A DNA stretch of 61,052 bases from an uncultured Schlesneria sp. GTDB taxonomy: Bacteria > Planctomycetota > Planctomycetia > Planctomycetales > Planctomycetaceae. Made by a program: the position numbers and the translations under genes. Below, one piece after another: positions 26,302 to 36,366 of the stretch. Location of the stretch: contig CAIQIR010000116.1 in assembly GCA_903871875.1 (NCBI GenBank), positions 1-61,052 of the forward strand. The letters are read 5' to 3'. How positions within the stretch are numbered: the first letter of the stretch is position 1; every line of letters starts with the position of its first letter. A model generated the notes under the pieces. That model did not search any database, had not been told where the DNA came from, and worked only from the letters and a program-made list of their open reading frames with translations.

Positions 26302-28344
26302 TCAGCGGCGGCTCGGGCGTTCGACTTCATATTTTTTCAGCTTACGATCCAGCGTCGAGCGTTCAATTTCGAGGATATGAGCCGCTTGGGATTTGTTCCA
26401 TTTGGTCCATTCGAGCGTGGCAAGAATATGTTCCTGTTCAATGATTTCGATCGAAATGGGGCGATATCCGGTCATCGAAGCGGCTGCGATCGCGGGGCTG
26501 TCGTTTTTACCCAGCGCTGACAGTTGAACGTCGTTGGGGCCGATTGTATCGCCCGAACAAAGGATAACCGCTCGTTCGATGGTGTTTTGCAGCTCGCGAA
26601 CATTGCCGGGCCAACCATAGTTGACCAGCGTCGACAAAGCCGCCGGCAAAATTGACGTTACAGACCGTCCACATTTCTTCGAGAACCGCTGCATGAAGTG
26701 TTTCGCCAGAATTGCAATGTCAGTGCGGCGATCACGAAGGGGTTCGACAACCAGTTCCATGACCTGCAGGCGGAAGTACAAATCTTTGCGGAAACGCCCC
26801 TGATCGACAGAATCTTCCAGATCGCGATTAGTGGCCGCGACCACGCGGACATCGACGCGAACTTCCGCTCCGCCACCCACGCGTTCGTAAGGATGCCCCT
26901 CGAGAACCCGCAGGAACTTGGCCTGAATTGCGGGACTCATTTCGCCGACTTCATCGAGGAAAATTGTTCCGGAATGTGCCTGCTCGAATTTCCCGATTTT
27001 GCGACCGACGGCGCCAGTAAACGAGCCCTTTTCATGACCGAACAATTCACTTTCCAACAGGCTCTCACTAAGAGCGGCGCAGTTCATCGTCACAAAGGGG
27101 CCGTTGGCCCGATTGCTATGTTGATGAATGGCTCGTGCCACCAGTTCTTTGCCGACACCGCTTTCACCACGAATCAAAACCGTGGCGCCTGTCGGAGCGA
27201 TCCGCAGGATCTTTTCCCGCAAACGACGGATCGATTCGCTGTCGCCGACCAGTTCCGTTTCGATCAGCAATTGCTCGCGTAATGTTTTGTTTTCGGTTTC
27301 GGCCCGAGCCAGCCCCGCCGCCAGTCGACTTCGCTCTTTCAAGTTGTCCAGAGCGCCGGCCAATTGGTCGGCCACTGCCAGGGTAAACTCGGCATCGTCC
27401 GGTTCCAGTCGATTGTCGGGATTGGTGGAATAGAGTTGAATCAAACCGAGCAGCCGGTCGGCCGAGCGAATCGGGGCGCAGATGATGCTTTCGGCTCTCA
27501 TGGCTCGCAGACTGTCGCTGGACTTGAATTTATCGTCGGCGTTGACGTCGTGGGCCACGACTGCAGCCCGTGATTCCAGCGCGACGCTCGAAACATAATC
27601 GGATACGCGCTCGAACGGACGAGAATCGAGCGACTTGTAAGCGACGAGATCCAGCTTACGATGATCTTGTTGCGCCAAATCCGCATCTTTAAAGAGCAGC
27701 ACCGCGCCGATGTCTGCGGATGTCACACCGAACAATCCATCCAACACGATCTCCGAAAGCCGACGGACGTCTGTTTCAGCCCCCATTTTCAATCCGAGTC
27801 GCACCAATCGCTGCGCTTCTTGGCCGGCTCGGTCCCGAGCGGACAATGCTTCGGCGTCGCCTGACATGTAACGTGTCTTGTCGGTCAGATGAACGATTTC
27901 CGGACGCCCTTCGGCATTTGAACGAACATCTGAACGAATCGTGTCGAGCGGGGCGATTGCCATTGTTTCGTTGCGGACTTCGTCGTCGCCGGTCGCTCGA
28001 TTGCGGGGATCGAATGTGAAGCTGACAACAGTGTTGCCGATTTGAAATTGGCGACCTTCGGTCAGCTGCATATCGCCACTGATCGGTTCGCCGTTGACCC
28101 GCGTTCCGTTCCGGCTGCCCAGATCGCGAAGCTTCCAAACTCCTCCGTCGAAGAAAATTTCGCAGTGATTGCGGCTGCAGATCTCGTCAGGAATCACCAG
28201 CCGATTTGTGGTCGCTCGTCCGACAGTTGTCACCTGTCCCGAATGCAATGGCACAGTCGTTCCCGCCAACAATCCACTACGGATCACCAAATGCGCTGTG
28301 GTTTTGATGATCGCCGTGTCCGATTCGCGAGTCTGCATGTTCAT
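26302..28344 (-). CDS. FHA-GAF-sigma-54 activator with Fis-type HTH
   Basis: From the ATG at 28344 the product has 680 residues. An FHA domain (about 10-95) has [25 protein letters not shown] and [15 protein letters not shown] domain spans about 165-330. The AAA+ domain from about 375 has [14 protein letters not shown] (Walker A) and [13 protein letters not shown], where the GAFTGA loop that touches sigma-54 reads GSFTGA. It continues with [11 protein letters not shown] (Walker B) and a C-terminal helix-turn-helix [23 protein letters not shown] domains bind phosphothreonine, so control by a Ser/Thr kinase is likely. A GTG at 28404 would add 20 residues before the FHA domain. Confidence 0.93.
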   Translation of the reverse strand: MNMQTRESDTAIIKTTAHLVIRSGLLAGTTVPLHSGQVTTVGRATTNRLVIPDEICSRNHCEIFFDGGVWKLRDLGSRNGTRVNGEPISGDMQLTEGRQFQIGNTVVSFTFDPRNRATGDDEVRNETMAIAPLDTIRSDVRSNAEGRPEIVHLTDKTRYMSGDAEALSARDRAGQEAQRLVRLGLKMGAETDVRRLSEIVLDGLFGVTSADIGAVLLFKDADLAQQDHRKLDLVAYKSLDSRPFERVSDYVSSVALESRAAVVAHDVNADDKFKSSDSLRAMRAESIICAPIRSADRLLGLIQLYSTNPDNRLEPDDAEFTLAVADQLAGALDNLKERSRLAAGLARAETENKTLREQLLIETELVGDSESIRRLREKILRIAPTGATVLIRGESGVGKELVARAIHQHSNRANGPFVTMNCAALSESLLESELFGHEKGSFTGAVGRKIGKFEQAHSGTIFLDEVGEMSPAIQAKFLRVLEGHPYERVGGGAEVRVDVRVVAATNRDLEDSVDQGRFRKDLYFRLQVMELVVEPLRDRRTDIAILAKHFMQRFSKKCGRSVTSILPAALSTLVNYGWPGNVRELQNTIERAVILCSGDTIGPNDVQLSALGKNDSPAIAAASMTGYRPISIEIIEQEHILATLEWTKWNKSQAAHILEIERSTLDRKLKKYEVERPSRR

Positions 28345-29032
28345 TGGCCAGCCTAACTTCAAGAATTCCAAATCGACAAAAGCGATGCCTAAAATTTTGC
28401 TCACAAATAATATGCTCAGAAAACATCCACTTGCAAGTCCCGGTCCAAATTAGCGGAGATTTTCCGCCGAATTCTCGTACCGGATTCGGATTATCTAGCC
28501 AATCGATTTTGTAAGTTGTTGTTTTTAATCTGTTTATGTTCTATCTCATTGTCGCGATTCCTGTTCCAGAAATCATTCAGAAAATACGGATTCGTTTGGA
28601 TTTCGTCCATCTTGTCGCGAAAACATTGGATCGACACAACGCAATCTTATCATAGGTGTGTATCAAAAACCGTCAATTCGGCTTGGTGATTATTCATCCG
28701 AAGAACTTGCTGTTAGAGAGTAATCAGATGGCAATTCTTTCAAAAACGATAACTTTTTTGCGCAGTCCCGCCCGTTTTTTCCGCAGATTGATTCTCAAAT
28801 AAACAGCAGCAAGTGTGGTCAATTCAGTCGGAACCTCGGATTCATCCCGGACCGTTCATCCATTTCTGTCCTACCGCGATAGAATCTATGCCAATCGCGA
28901 GCGAATTGTAGGTTGATTGGCGAATTGACAAATTCCGATTGCCACATTCGGGTGGTTCTTCTACGATCTTCGCTTGTCGCCGAGGTGAATTGAACCTCTC
29001 GGCGTAAAGAATTTCCCACAAGGAGGTGGGTG
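28345..29032. other. Divergent AT-rich intergenic region
   Basis: About 690 bp with T-rich runs; no strong gene. A 24-codon frame at 28728-28802 codes for a cationic peptide beginning MAILSKTITFLRSPARFF with AGAGAG upstream, but nothing else supports it. TTGTCGCGA occurs twice (near 28549 and 28611). Promoters of both flanking genes must lie here. Confidence 0.45.
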
Positions 29033-29917
29033 ATGCGATCTAATGGACTGGCCACAATCTTGCTGATGATTCCGGTGCTGACCGTTCCGGCGCTAGCAAT
29101 CTTCGGTGTTCCGCAATTTGCCCCCGTCGTCGCTTCACCGCTGGACGAAGGACGTAGCAATGATCGTGAGTCGCGCGTGGGAAATTCCGCGCGACAATCA
29201 CATGACGACATGTTTGATGACGTCGAAGGATTTGGCTCAGATTCGTCGACGAAAGAGGATCCGCTGATGGATCGCCGTGATTCTACGGTGGCTGACGGGA
29301 ACGGTCAAAAAAGTGGATCGCGATCCAATCGAGACTCGACAGTTGGTTGGGGCAGCGACTTGGAGGCAGAATCACCGGAACCAAGTCAATCGCGCCGCCG
29401 GTCTTCGGCACTGGATCTCGCCGAATCGGAAACGTCCGAGGTCTCGCCGAGTGCCCGAGATCGCAACAAGTCATCAGCTACGGATCGATCATCCCGTAAG
29501 GCGCGACGTCAATCTGCGCTGGAGAAAACTGAGGACGCAATCAAGTTTGCTTCCACAGCGGAAGTCGATCAAGGGGTGACCCAGGCCGGATTCGTCGAAA
29601 ATGCAGATTCCGAAAAGCATCGGTCAGCGGGGACTGACAGTCGGTCGAGATTTAGCGATGCTCGTAATTCTAAGCGACGGGAAACGTCAGGCGAACCATT
29701 GACTTGGCAGGCGGCGGTGGAGCGATTGAACGAGTTGGAAATTCGCAATTTTCGCATCGAGCCCGCTCATCAATTGGGGCAGTTTGTTTTTATCTGTTCG
29801 TACACGCCTCCCGACAGCCAACGTGTCTCATATCGCTTTGAAGCAGAAGCCGAAGAGCCGCTCAAGGCCGTCGAGAAGGTTCTGGAACAGATCGTCGAAT
29901 GGCAGCAGCGCCGATGA
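29033..29917 (+). CDS. Secreted disordered protein with conserved C-terminal domain
   Basis: AAGGAGG lies 6 nt before the ATG at 29033, so this start is preferred over the GTG at 29030. The 294-residue product has a signal peptide (to about residue 35). About 170 polar residues rich in Ser, Arg, Asp and Glu follow and are probably disordered. The compact C-terminal 75 residues begin PLTWQAAVERLNELEIRNFR and continue QFVFICSYTPPDSQRVSYRF. I do not know the family. Its last 19 bases overlap the next gene, scpB, suggesting coupled translation even though scpB is cytoplasmic. Confidence 0.75.
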   Translation: MRSNGLATILLMIPVLTVPALAIFGVPQFAPVVASPLDEGRSNDRESRVGNSARQSHDDMFDDVEGFGSDSSTKEDPLMDRRDSTVADGNGQKSGSRSNRDSTVGWGSDLEAESPEPSQSRRRSSALDLAESETSEVSPSARDRNKSSATDRSSRKARRQSALEKTEDAIKFASTAEVDQGVTQAGFVENADSEKHRSAGTDSRSRFSDARNSKRRETSGEPLTWQAAVERLNELEIRNFRIEPAHQLGQFVFICSYTPPDSQRVSYRFEAEAEEPLKAVEKVLEQIVEWQQRR

Positions 29918-30654
29918 TGTCACAAATTCCGGTGGGTGTTGTTTGGGGCGCGCGCAAATCCGATTGGAGCGCCGCGACCAACAATGGGGATCGTTGGGCC
30001 TTCTTCGCTCGCGATGCGGCGAATTCACCGACAATCATTGTCGTCAGTGGAACGCACGCCGCTTGTGTCCGAACTCCCAAGATGGCTCGTGTGGAAGCGG
30101 TGCTCTTTGTCGCCGATCTTGCCTTGTCTGCGAAGCGAGTGGCCCAATTGGCGACACTGGCGGATGTCGGCGAAGCCAAGCAGCTGATTGAACAGCTGAA
30201 TGTCGCCTATGACATTGACGATTCCGCGTTTCGGGTCGAACGAGTGGCCAGCGGCTTTCGGTTGTTGACGAAACCCGTCTATGCTTTCTGGCTGGGAAAA
30301 CTTCATCAGCGTCAGGCCGAATTGAAATTGACGCCGCCGGCGCTAGAGACACTGGCCATTGTTGCCTATCGACAACCGATCACGCGAGCGGACATCGAAA
30401 TGATTCGCCGAGTCCAGTGCACAGACATGCTCAAGCATCTCATGGAGCGAGGGCTCGTACGAATTGCCGGAGAAGACGATTCCCTCGGGCGGCCATTTCT
30501 TTACGAAACCACTCGACAATTCCTCGAAGTCTTCGGCCTTAGGGGACTCGATGCTCTGCCGATGGCCGAGTCGCTGCGCAAACCCAAGGCGACACTTGCC
30601 GTCAGCCCTGAGCCAGAGGATGCTGACTCAGAACAAAGTGGATCTGCAGCTTAA
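29899..30654 (+). CDS. scpB: Segregation and condensation protein B
   Basis: The ScpB core begins at MARVEAVLFVADLALSAKRV (about residue 62). It continues with LETLAIVAYRQPITRADIEM, then VQCTDMLKHLMERGLVRIAG and GRPFLYETTRQFLEVFGLRG. The usual IRGV turn reads IRRV. ScpB joins ScpA and SMC in chromosome condensation; scpA and smc are not in this window. The 61-residue N-terminal extension before the core is unusual for ScpB, so an internal start at 30082 is the alternative. The gene overlaps the preceding one by 19 bp. Confidence 0.88.
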   Translation: MAAAPMMSQIPVGVVWGARKSDWSAATNNGDRWAFFARDAANSPTIIVVSGTHAACVRTPKMARVEAVLFVADLALSAKRVAQLATLADVGEAKQLIEQLNVAYDIDDSAFRVERVASGFRLLTKPVYAFWLGKLHQRQAELKLTPPALETLAIVAYRQPITRADIEMIRRVQCTDMLKHLMERGLVRIAGEDDSLGRPFLYETTRQFLEVFGLRGLDALPMAESLRKPKATLAVSPEPEDADSEQSGSAA

Positions 30655-30884
30655 ATCCAGCGAACATTCGCCGTTCCCTGGTTCTTGATCACGATGTGTC
30701 GAAGCGGTGCGGCACCCGGTGTCTGCAAACGGCCAGAGCGTTCTCGCGAATCGGACCATAATCGGTGTGAGAACTTGTCTTCAGCCCATCAATGCCGTGA
30801 TAGTCGCTTTCCGATCGCCTCTCGTTCGAGGAGAATGATTGGGAGTCTTGATACCCACCGTTTTTGCGATCGACCGGTCACCTC

Positions 30885-33107
30885 ATGCCCAATCATCTCG
30901 CAAATGAAACGAGTCCCTATTTGCGGCAGCATGTCAACAATCCCGTTGACTGGTATCCCTGGAGTGACGAGGCGCTGGCGCTTTCGCGACGGCATGATCG
31001 GCCCATCTTTCTTTCCATCGGCTACAGCGCCTGCCACTGGTGTCATGTCATGGAACATGAGTGTTTCGAAAATCATGAGATTGCCGGCCTGATGAACCAG
31101 TTCTTTGTCTGCATCAAGGTGGATCGGGAAGAGCGACCGGATCTGGATCAGATCTACATGAATGCGGTGCAGGCGATGACGGGCAGCGGCGGTTGGCCGA
31201 TGTCGGTGTTTCTTACCCCCGATTTGCGGCCGTTCTTCGGTGGAACGTACTGGCCACCGATTGCACGATGGGGGAGGCCAGGTTTTCGCGAGGTTTTAGC
31301 CGGGGTTCATGATGCATGGCTGCAGCGGCGAGAAGCCGTGGACACACAAGCTGAAGAACTCACACAACATCTTCAGCAAACGTCCGCGCCTTCGACGCCG
31401 AGGTCGCCTCTGGGGCTCGAGACGTTGCAGCGTGCCATGCGCTCAATCATACACGCTGCGGATCCGGTTCACGGAGGATTCGGTTCGGCGCCCAAGTTTC
31501 CACATCCGTTGGACCTTCGGCTGGGGCTGCGGCTTTGGAAGCGATTTGGCGACGTGCCGGAATCGAAGATCGCCACAAAAGAGTTGTTCGACGTCGTGAT
31601 GCTGACGCTCGACGAGATGGCGCGCGGTGGGATCTACGATCAGCTGGGGGGCGGCTTTGCACGGTATTCCACCGACGAACGGTGGCTGGTCCCACATTTC
31701 GAGAAGATGTTGTACGACAACGCCCAATTGGTTCCGGCCTATCTGGAGGCCTATCAAATCACTGGCCGATCGGACTTCGCCCAAGTGGCCCGGGAGACAC
31801 TCGATTATGTGTTGCGGGAAATGACACAACCACAAGGGGGATTCTTCAGCACTCAAGACGCGGACAGTGAGGGGGTCGAGGGAAAGTTCTTTGTCTGGAG
31901 CGAATCCGAAGTTGACGCCGTCTTGCGCGAGAACTTTGATGCTTTCGTTCAGCGGCGGCAAGCCGAAGAGAACCGACCGACCGTCACCGTCGATCAGTTC
32001 CTGTTGTTGTTCAAACAGACTTATGACGTTACGGCACAGGGAAACTGGGAGCACAAAAATATTCTGAATCGTTCGGAGAACAAGCCTGACAGTGCCACAA
32101 TGCCCCTGCGAGATCCCGTTGATTGTGAACGAATTCTTGCTTATGGCCGGCAAAAGCTGTTTGAAGTACGTTCTCAACGAGTTTGGCCGGGTCGTGACGA
32201 AAAGGTGCTTGTCTCTTGGAACGGTTTGATGATCGCCGCGATGGCGATGGGGGCCAGTGTTCTCAATGAACCTCGGTATGCAACGGCGGCTTGCGCGGCG
32301 GCGGATTTCATTCTGCAAGAAATGATTGAGCCGTGTTCCGTCGAGTGCGGTTCGACCGTCGCATCGTCGCGGCGACTGCTGCACTGTTACCAGGATGGAA
32401 GGCCCCGCTTTAACGCCTATCTGGATGACTATGCGGCGTTGATCGACGGGTTATGCGAACTCTATCAGGCGGTGTTCGATGTGAAGTATCTCACTGCGGC
32501 GGTTTCGCTAGCCGAAGAGATGCTGGAAAAGTTCTGGGATCGAAACTCAGGTGGTTTTTTCTATACGTCGGCCGATCATGAAAAGTTGATCGCGAGAATC
32601 AAAGAAACACACGACAACGCGACGCCGTCGGGAAACAGTCTGGCGGTGACAGGGTTGCTCAAGCTGGCGAGACTGACTGGACGTACTGACTTGGAAGAGA
32701 AAGCGGTTGCGACATTGGAGATGATGTCGGGGCAACTCGAACGGATCCCACTCGCTGCCGGGCTATCGCTAATGGCGCTCGATTTTTTATTGGGACCGAC
32801 ACACGAAATAGTGATCGCGCCCGGAAACTTAATTTCCACCGCGTTGGATTGTGGCTTCAACGAGGCCCATTTCGCCGCCCAGTGCGAGCCGATCGTGACT
32901 CTCTATCGGCGATTCGTGCCCAATAAGGTGGTCCATCGGCGGGATGCCGCGATATCTGACGAACAACTGCCTGCGGCGACACGTTCGATTCTGAGTGGCA
33001 AGAATTCGCAGCAGGATCAGACGACGGCTTACTTCTGTGAGCAGGGTGTTTGTGGACCGGCCGTGGTCGGTGATTCAGCAATTCAGGCGGCGCTCGAACG
33101 ACTTTGA
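30885..33107 (+). CDS. YyaL/SSP411-type thioredoxin-domain protein (DUF255)
   Basis: The 740-residue protein starts MPNHLANETSPYLRQHVNNP, the conserved opening of this family. Its thioredoxin-like domain carries C50-H-W-C53-H54. The following (alpha/alpha)6-barrel-like region has GGFGSAPKFPHP, LGGGFARYSTDERWLVPHFE, FFSTQDADSEGVEG and VSWNGLMIAAMA. Full length matches bacterial YyaL and human SPATA20. The molecular role is unsettled (redox or sugar-related). A TTG at 30864 could add seven residues but the ATG aligns with the family start. Confidence 0.9.
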   Translation: MPNHLANETSPYLRQHVNNPVDWYPWSDEALALSRRHDRPIFLSIGYSACHWCHVMEHECFENHEIAGLMNQFFVCIKVDREERPDLDQIYMNAVQAMTGSGGWPMSVFLTPDLRPFFGGTYWPPIARWGRPGFREVLAGVHDAWLQRREAVDTQAEELTQHLQQTSAPSTPRSPLGLETLQRAMRSIIHAADPVHGGFGSAPKFPHPLDLRLGLRLWKRFGDVPESKIATKELFDVVMLTLDEMARGGIYDQLGGGFARYSTDERWLVPHFEKMLYDNAQLVPAYLEAYQITGRSDFAQVARETLDYVLREMTQPQGGFFSTQDADSEGVEGKFFVWSESEVDAVLRENFDAFVQRRQAEENRPTVTVDQFLLLFKQTYDVTAQGNWEHKNILNRSENKPDSATMPLRDPVDCERILAYGRQKLFEVRSQRVWPGRDEKVLVSWNGLMIAAMAMGASVLNEPRYATAACAAADFILQEMIEPCSVECGSTVASSRRLLHCYQDGRPRFNAYLDDYAALIDGLCELYQAVFDVKYLTAAVSLAEEMLEKFWDRNSGGFFYTSADHEKLIARIKETHDNATPSGNSLAVTGLLKLARLTGRTDLEEKAVATLEMMSGQLERIPLAAGLSLMALDFLLGPTHEIVIAPGNLISTALDCGFNEAHFAAQCEPIVTLYRRFVPNKVVHRRDAAISDEQLPAATRSILSGKNSQQDQTTAYFCEQGVCGPAVVGDSAIQAALERL

Positions 33108-33175
33108 TAGCGCAGTCGAGATTGCCAGCAGGCGTCGACAAAAATTGACCGCTTAAAGAAATGAGGGCATCAAAA

Positions 33176-34183
33176 ATGAAATATCTCGTGACGGGAGCAG
33201 CCGGGTTCATCGGAATGCATGTGAGCGCGGCGTTGCTTGATCGTGGCGATCAGGTCGTGGGATTCGACAACTTGAATCCCTACTACACTGTCCAGTTGAA
33301 GCGAGATCGGCTGGAACGGCTTCTTCCGCGGCCAGGATTCCGCTTCGAAGAGGGGGATCTCGCTAATCGTCAGCAGTTGTCGCCACTGTTTGCCACCGAA
33401 AAATTTGATGTCGTGATCAATCTGGCTGCGCAAGCCGGAGTCCGGTATTCACTGACCAATCCACATGCTTACGTCGAAAGCAACCTGGTTGGCTTCGTCA
33501 ATATTCTCGAAGCATGTCGCCACCACGAGATCAAGCACTTGACATATGCTTCATCGAGCTCAGTTTATGGGGCGAATACTGCCATGCCTTTTTCGATCCA
33601 TCACAACGTGGATCACCCACTGAGTCTGTATGCGGCGACCAAGAAGGCCAATGAATTGATGGCACATACGTACAGTCATCTCTATCGATTGCCAACAACC
33701 GGACTGCGTTTCTTTACCGTATATGGTCCGTGGGGGCGTCCAGACATGGCACTGTGGCTATTTACCCAGGCGATTCTTTCCGGTCAGCCGATCGACATCT
33801 TTAACAACGGTGAGATGCGCCGTGACTTCACCTATATCGATGACATTGTGGAGGGCGTTGTTCGGGTCGCAGATCAGATTCCGGTGGGGAATCCGAATTG
33901 GACCGGTGATGTGCCTGATCCTGCAACCAGCCGCGGTCCTTTCCGGATCTACAACATTGGTAACAACCAACCAGTGGAGCTGATGTTCCTGATCGAAACG
34001 CTGGAACGCGCTCTGGGGCAAACTGCGGCGAAAAATTATCTGCCAATGCAGGCCGGAGATGTGACGGCGACCTATGCGGACGTGGACGATCTGATGCGAG
34101 ACGTCGGATTTCGACCAAGTACCTCCATTGAAACGGGCGTGAACCGCTTCGTTGATTGGTATCGCACGTACCACAAAATCTGA
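33176..34183 (+). CDS. UDP-glucuronate 4-epimerase type SDR
   Basis: The 335-residue enzyme begins [13 protein letters not shown], the NAD-binding GxxGxxG. It has the epimerase loop [19 protein letters not shown], a catalytic Ser in [10 protein letters not shown]152-x3-K156 in [10 protein letters not shown] and the C-terminal substrate loop [15 protein letters not shown]. The NLNPYY-LKxxRL loop is typical of UDP-glucuronate 4-epimerases, which make UDP-galacturonate for surface polysaccharides. GAGGG about 8 nt upstream picks 33176 over an ATG at 33161. A 693-bp gap follows. Confidence 0.88.
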   Translation: MKYLVTGAAGFIGMHVSAALLDRGDQVVGFDNLNPYYTVQLKRDRLERLLPRPGFRFEEGDLANRQQLSPLFATEKFDVVINLAAQAGVRYSLTNPHAYVESNLVGFVNILEACRHHEIKHLTYASSSSVYGANTAMPFSIHHNVDHPLSLYAATKKANELMAHTYSHLYRLPTTGLRFFTVYGPWGRPDMALWLFTQAILSGQPIDIFNNGEMRRDFTYIDDIVEGVVRVADQIPVGNPNWTGDVPDPATSRGPFRIYNIGNNQPVELMFLIETLERALGQTAAKNYLPMQAGDVTATYADVDDLMRDVGFRPSTSIETGVNRFVDWYRTYHKI

Positions 34184-34876
34184 CGAATGAAGCCCTCCGC
34201 CTCCTTCCAAGAAGTGACTTTGCCGTTTAAGTAAATTGATCGGTGACCTCGCTCAATTCTCTGCGGCCTGTCGCCGCTTGCATAGCCGTTTAGCTGCTCC
34301 AAAAGTGGTAGTTTGAATCCGTCATGCAAGGAGTTATCCGTGCATGCAAATCCGATGCTCTTATTTCTCCAAATCACCTTTATTTTACCCAGTGTGAACG
34401 TCAGTGCTCGGAAATGGGAGTACCGGTGGCGGTAAAGTCGTGCTCAGCTTAACTGACCGTTATAGCTCGCAAAAACAGACCAAAAAACAGCGCAAACTCC
34501 TTGCAAAATAACATCTTGTGGGTTCAAGGAAGACTGACCACCGCGCCGATCCATTGATCCAGACCCGCCGAGAACGACTTCATTGCGATTGAATTGAGAT
34601 CAACGCAGCGCGGGCTGTGAGGGGGGCAGCAGTCGACCTCGGACTTGCTGCATAGAGATCAGTTTTTTCAAGGATGAATCGTCGAGTGGTTACAAGGAAG
34701 ACCGGGACTGGTTTTTGAACTCAGTCGTACGAACCGCGACGCGCGTCGCGGGCGGAACGCATCCTGCGAGGGTAAGGAGGGCGCCGCCTGGGGTTCCGCG
34801 ACTTACCACCCCGGTCAACATGGGTCAATGAAGACTCATTCGTTTTGAGATTCCCAAGGGAAGGAGACGTTGTTCT
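34184..34876. other. Gene-free region upstream of the Cys-rich protein
   Basis: About 690 bp without a convincing gene, tRNA or terminator with a T run. Given its length it may hold a long leader or control region for the Cys-rich protein gene. A strong AAGGAGA ribosome-binding site closes it. Confidence 0.4.
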
Positions 34877-36103
34877 ATGCGATGGATCAAGTTCTGTAGT
34901 GCTGTGCTCGCCGCCATGAGCATTGCCAATCTGGCCGACGCCCAGTCTTGCAGCCTCACCAGCTGTGGAGCAGCGAAAAGCTGCGGCTGTGCTTCGACCT
35001 GCCAGCCAGCCTGTTGTAAACCCGTGATTGTCCGACCATGTTGTCCGACAGTCCACACGTATCAACGACGTTGTTCGGACATTAAGCCGCCTTGCTGCGA
35101 CAGCTGCTGCCACAACGGCGGTTGCGCTCCAAGCGGTTGCTGCACCACAGGCGGCGCCCCCGCCTGTAACAGCGCCTGTGCTCCTGCGAGTGGTGGTTGT
35201 GCTCCCGCTTGTGCAGCTCCTGCTGCCACGTGTGCCGCTCCCGCCAGCTGTGCCCCAGCTTGTGCTCCAGCCTGTGCCGCTCCCGCTGCCAGCTGTGCCC
35301 CAGCTTGTGCCCCAGCTTGTGCTCCAGCTTGTGCTCCTGGCTGTGCCGCTCCTGCTGCTAGCTGTGCTCCAGCTTGTGCCGCTCCTGCGACCAGCTGCTG
35401 CCCAACATCGTCTTGCTGCTCGAACTTCCTGAATGGCAACTGCCTGAAGGGCTTGTTCGGACGACACGGCTGCTGTTCAACCGGTTGTGCTCCGACTTGC
35501 GGTGCTCCTGCTGGCTGCAATCCTTCATGCGGAGCTCCGGCTGCCTCATGTGCTCCTAGCTGTGCCGCCGTCGAAACACGCTGCTGCAACGCGAATCCTT
35601 GCGATATCGCGAAGCTGATCTACACCTCACAAACGGCTTGCTATGCTCGTCAACGACGTGCTGCTCTCCGTAAACTGAGCCGACGATATGACTGCATCTG
35701 CAATCCAGAAATCATGACGGCCTTCGTCTATGGATTGAACGATGCTGATGAACGAGTTCGCCGATGTGCTGCAGACAAGATTGGTGATCAGATTCGCCAA
35801 CACTGCTGCTGCTGTCCCGAAATCGTCGCCGCCCTGACCTGTGCGTTGGGTGACTGCGATCGTGGTGTCCGTCGCCAAGCCGAACAGGCTCTTCGCCTGT
35901 GCGGATATGATATCGTCGATGGTTGCTGCAACAGTGGATGTGCTACCGCCTGTGGTACCGGTGGCTGTGCTCCAGCCGCAGGTGCTGCTCCAGCGATGGC
36001 TCCCGCCGCTGAACCAGCCGCTCCAGCTCCTGTTCCTCCCCAGGAAAAGACCGGTTCGGTCCGTCACGGACACCTGTCGACCCTGCTCGGAATGCGGATC
36101 TGA
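34877..36103 (+). CDS. Secreted Cys-rich protein with HEAT-like segment
   Basis: The 408-residue product has a signal peptide (cut near ADA-QS) and about 75 cysteines. Residues 80-235 are low-complexity Cys-Ala-Pro repeats (CAPAC, CAAPA, SCAPAC). Between about 245 and 350 a folded part shows two HEAT-like helix pairs, NPEIMTAFVYGLNDADERVR and CPEIVAALTCALGDCDRGVR, still with CC pairs at the turns. The tail is Pro/Ala-rich and ends HGHLSTLLGMRI. Cys-rich, HEAT-like proteins are known from planctomycete envelopes, where disulfide cross-linking may replace a rigid wall; that role is inferred. AAGGAGA precedes the ATG and a strong terminator follows. Confidence 0.82.
   Translation: MRWIKFCSAVLAAMSIANLADAQSCSLTSCGAAKSCGCASTCQPACCKPVIVRPCCPTVHTYQRRCSDIKPPCCDSCCHNGGCAPSGCCTTGGAPACNSACAPASGGCAPACAAPAATCAAPASCAPACAPACAAPAASCAPACAPACAPACAPGCAAPAASCAPACAAPATSCCPTSSCCSNFLNGNCLKGLFGRHGCCSTGCAPTCGAPAGCNPSCGAPAASCAPSCAAVETRCCNANPCDIAKLIYTSQTACYARQRRAALRKLSRRYDCICNPEIMTAFVYGLNDADERVRRCAADKIGDQIRQHCCCCPEIVAALTCALGDCDRGVRRQAEQALRLCGYDIVDGCCNSGCATACGTGGCAPAAGAAPAMAPAAEPAAPAPVPPQEKTGSVRHGHLSTLLGMRI
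35160..35400 (+). repeat. Tandem low-complexity repeats inside the Cys-rich gene
   Basis: Units such as GCTCCAGCTTGTGC recur with small changes through this stretch and code for the CAPAC/CAAPA series. The degeneracy of the units and their coding frame show a protein repeat, not a CRISPR array. Confidence 0.75.
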
Positions 36104-36129
36104 TTTTTGGATATCGATGAAATGATAAA

Positions 36130-36199
36130 CATCTCAGACTCCCTGAGATGATGTACAACAATGAACAGCGGCCTCCGGATTCGTTCGGAGGCCGTTTTT
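36130..36199 (+). terminator. Hairpin plus rho-independent terminator
   Basis: A first hairpin CATCTCAG/CTGAGATG (36130-36150) is followed by a second with perfect 9-bp arms CGGCCTCCG (36169-36177) and CGGAGGCCG (36186-36194) and TTTTT. The second is the terminator of the Cys-rich gene. Confidence 0.92.
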
Positions 36200-36366
36200 G
36201 TTCTTTGACAATCCGGAAAATCAAGCCTTAACACATCGATCTGGTCGGCGATTTTCACGGCCAAATGCCCGCTCTGATCCGCGTCTAGGAGATTGCACGA
36301 CCATCGGCTATATCTACACTGGCGTTCGCTTCACAAACGTTTGTTTTCTTTCCTCGGATTGGAACC

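Noticed and set aside
35160-35400. CRISPR-like tandem repeats
   Set aside because: Units are contiguous, degenerate and in frame with a Cys-Ala-Pro protein; there are no unique spacers.
35062-35589. Minus-strand Gln/Ala/Gly-rich frame
   Set aside because: Shadow of the Cys-rich gene repeats on the opposite strand.
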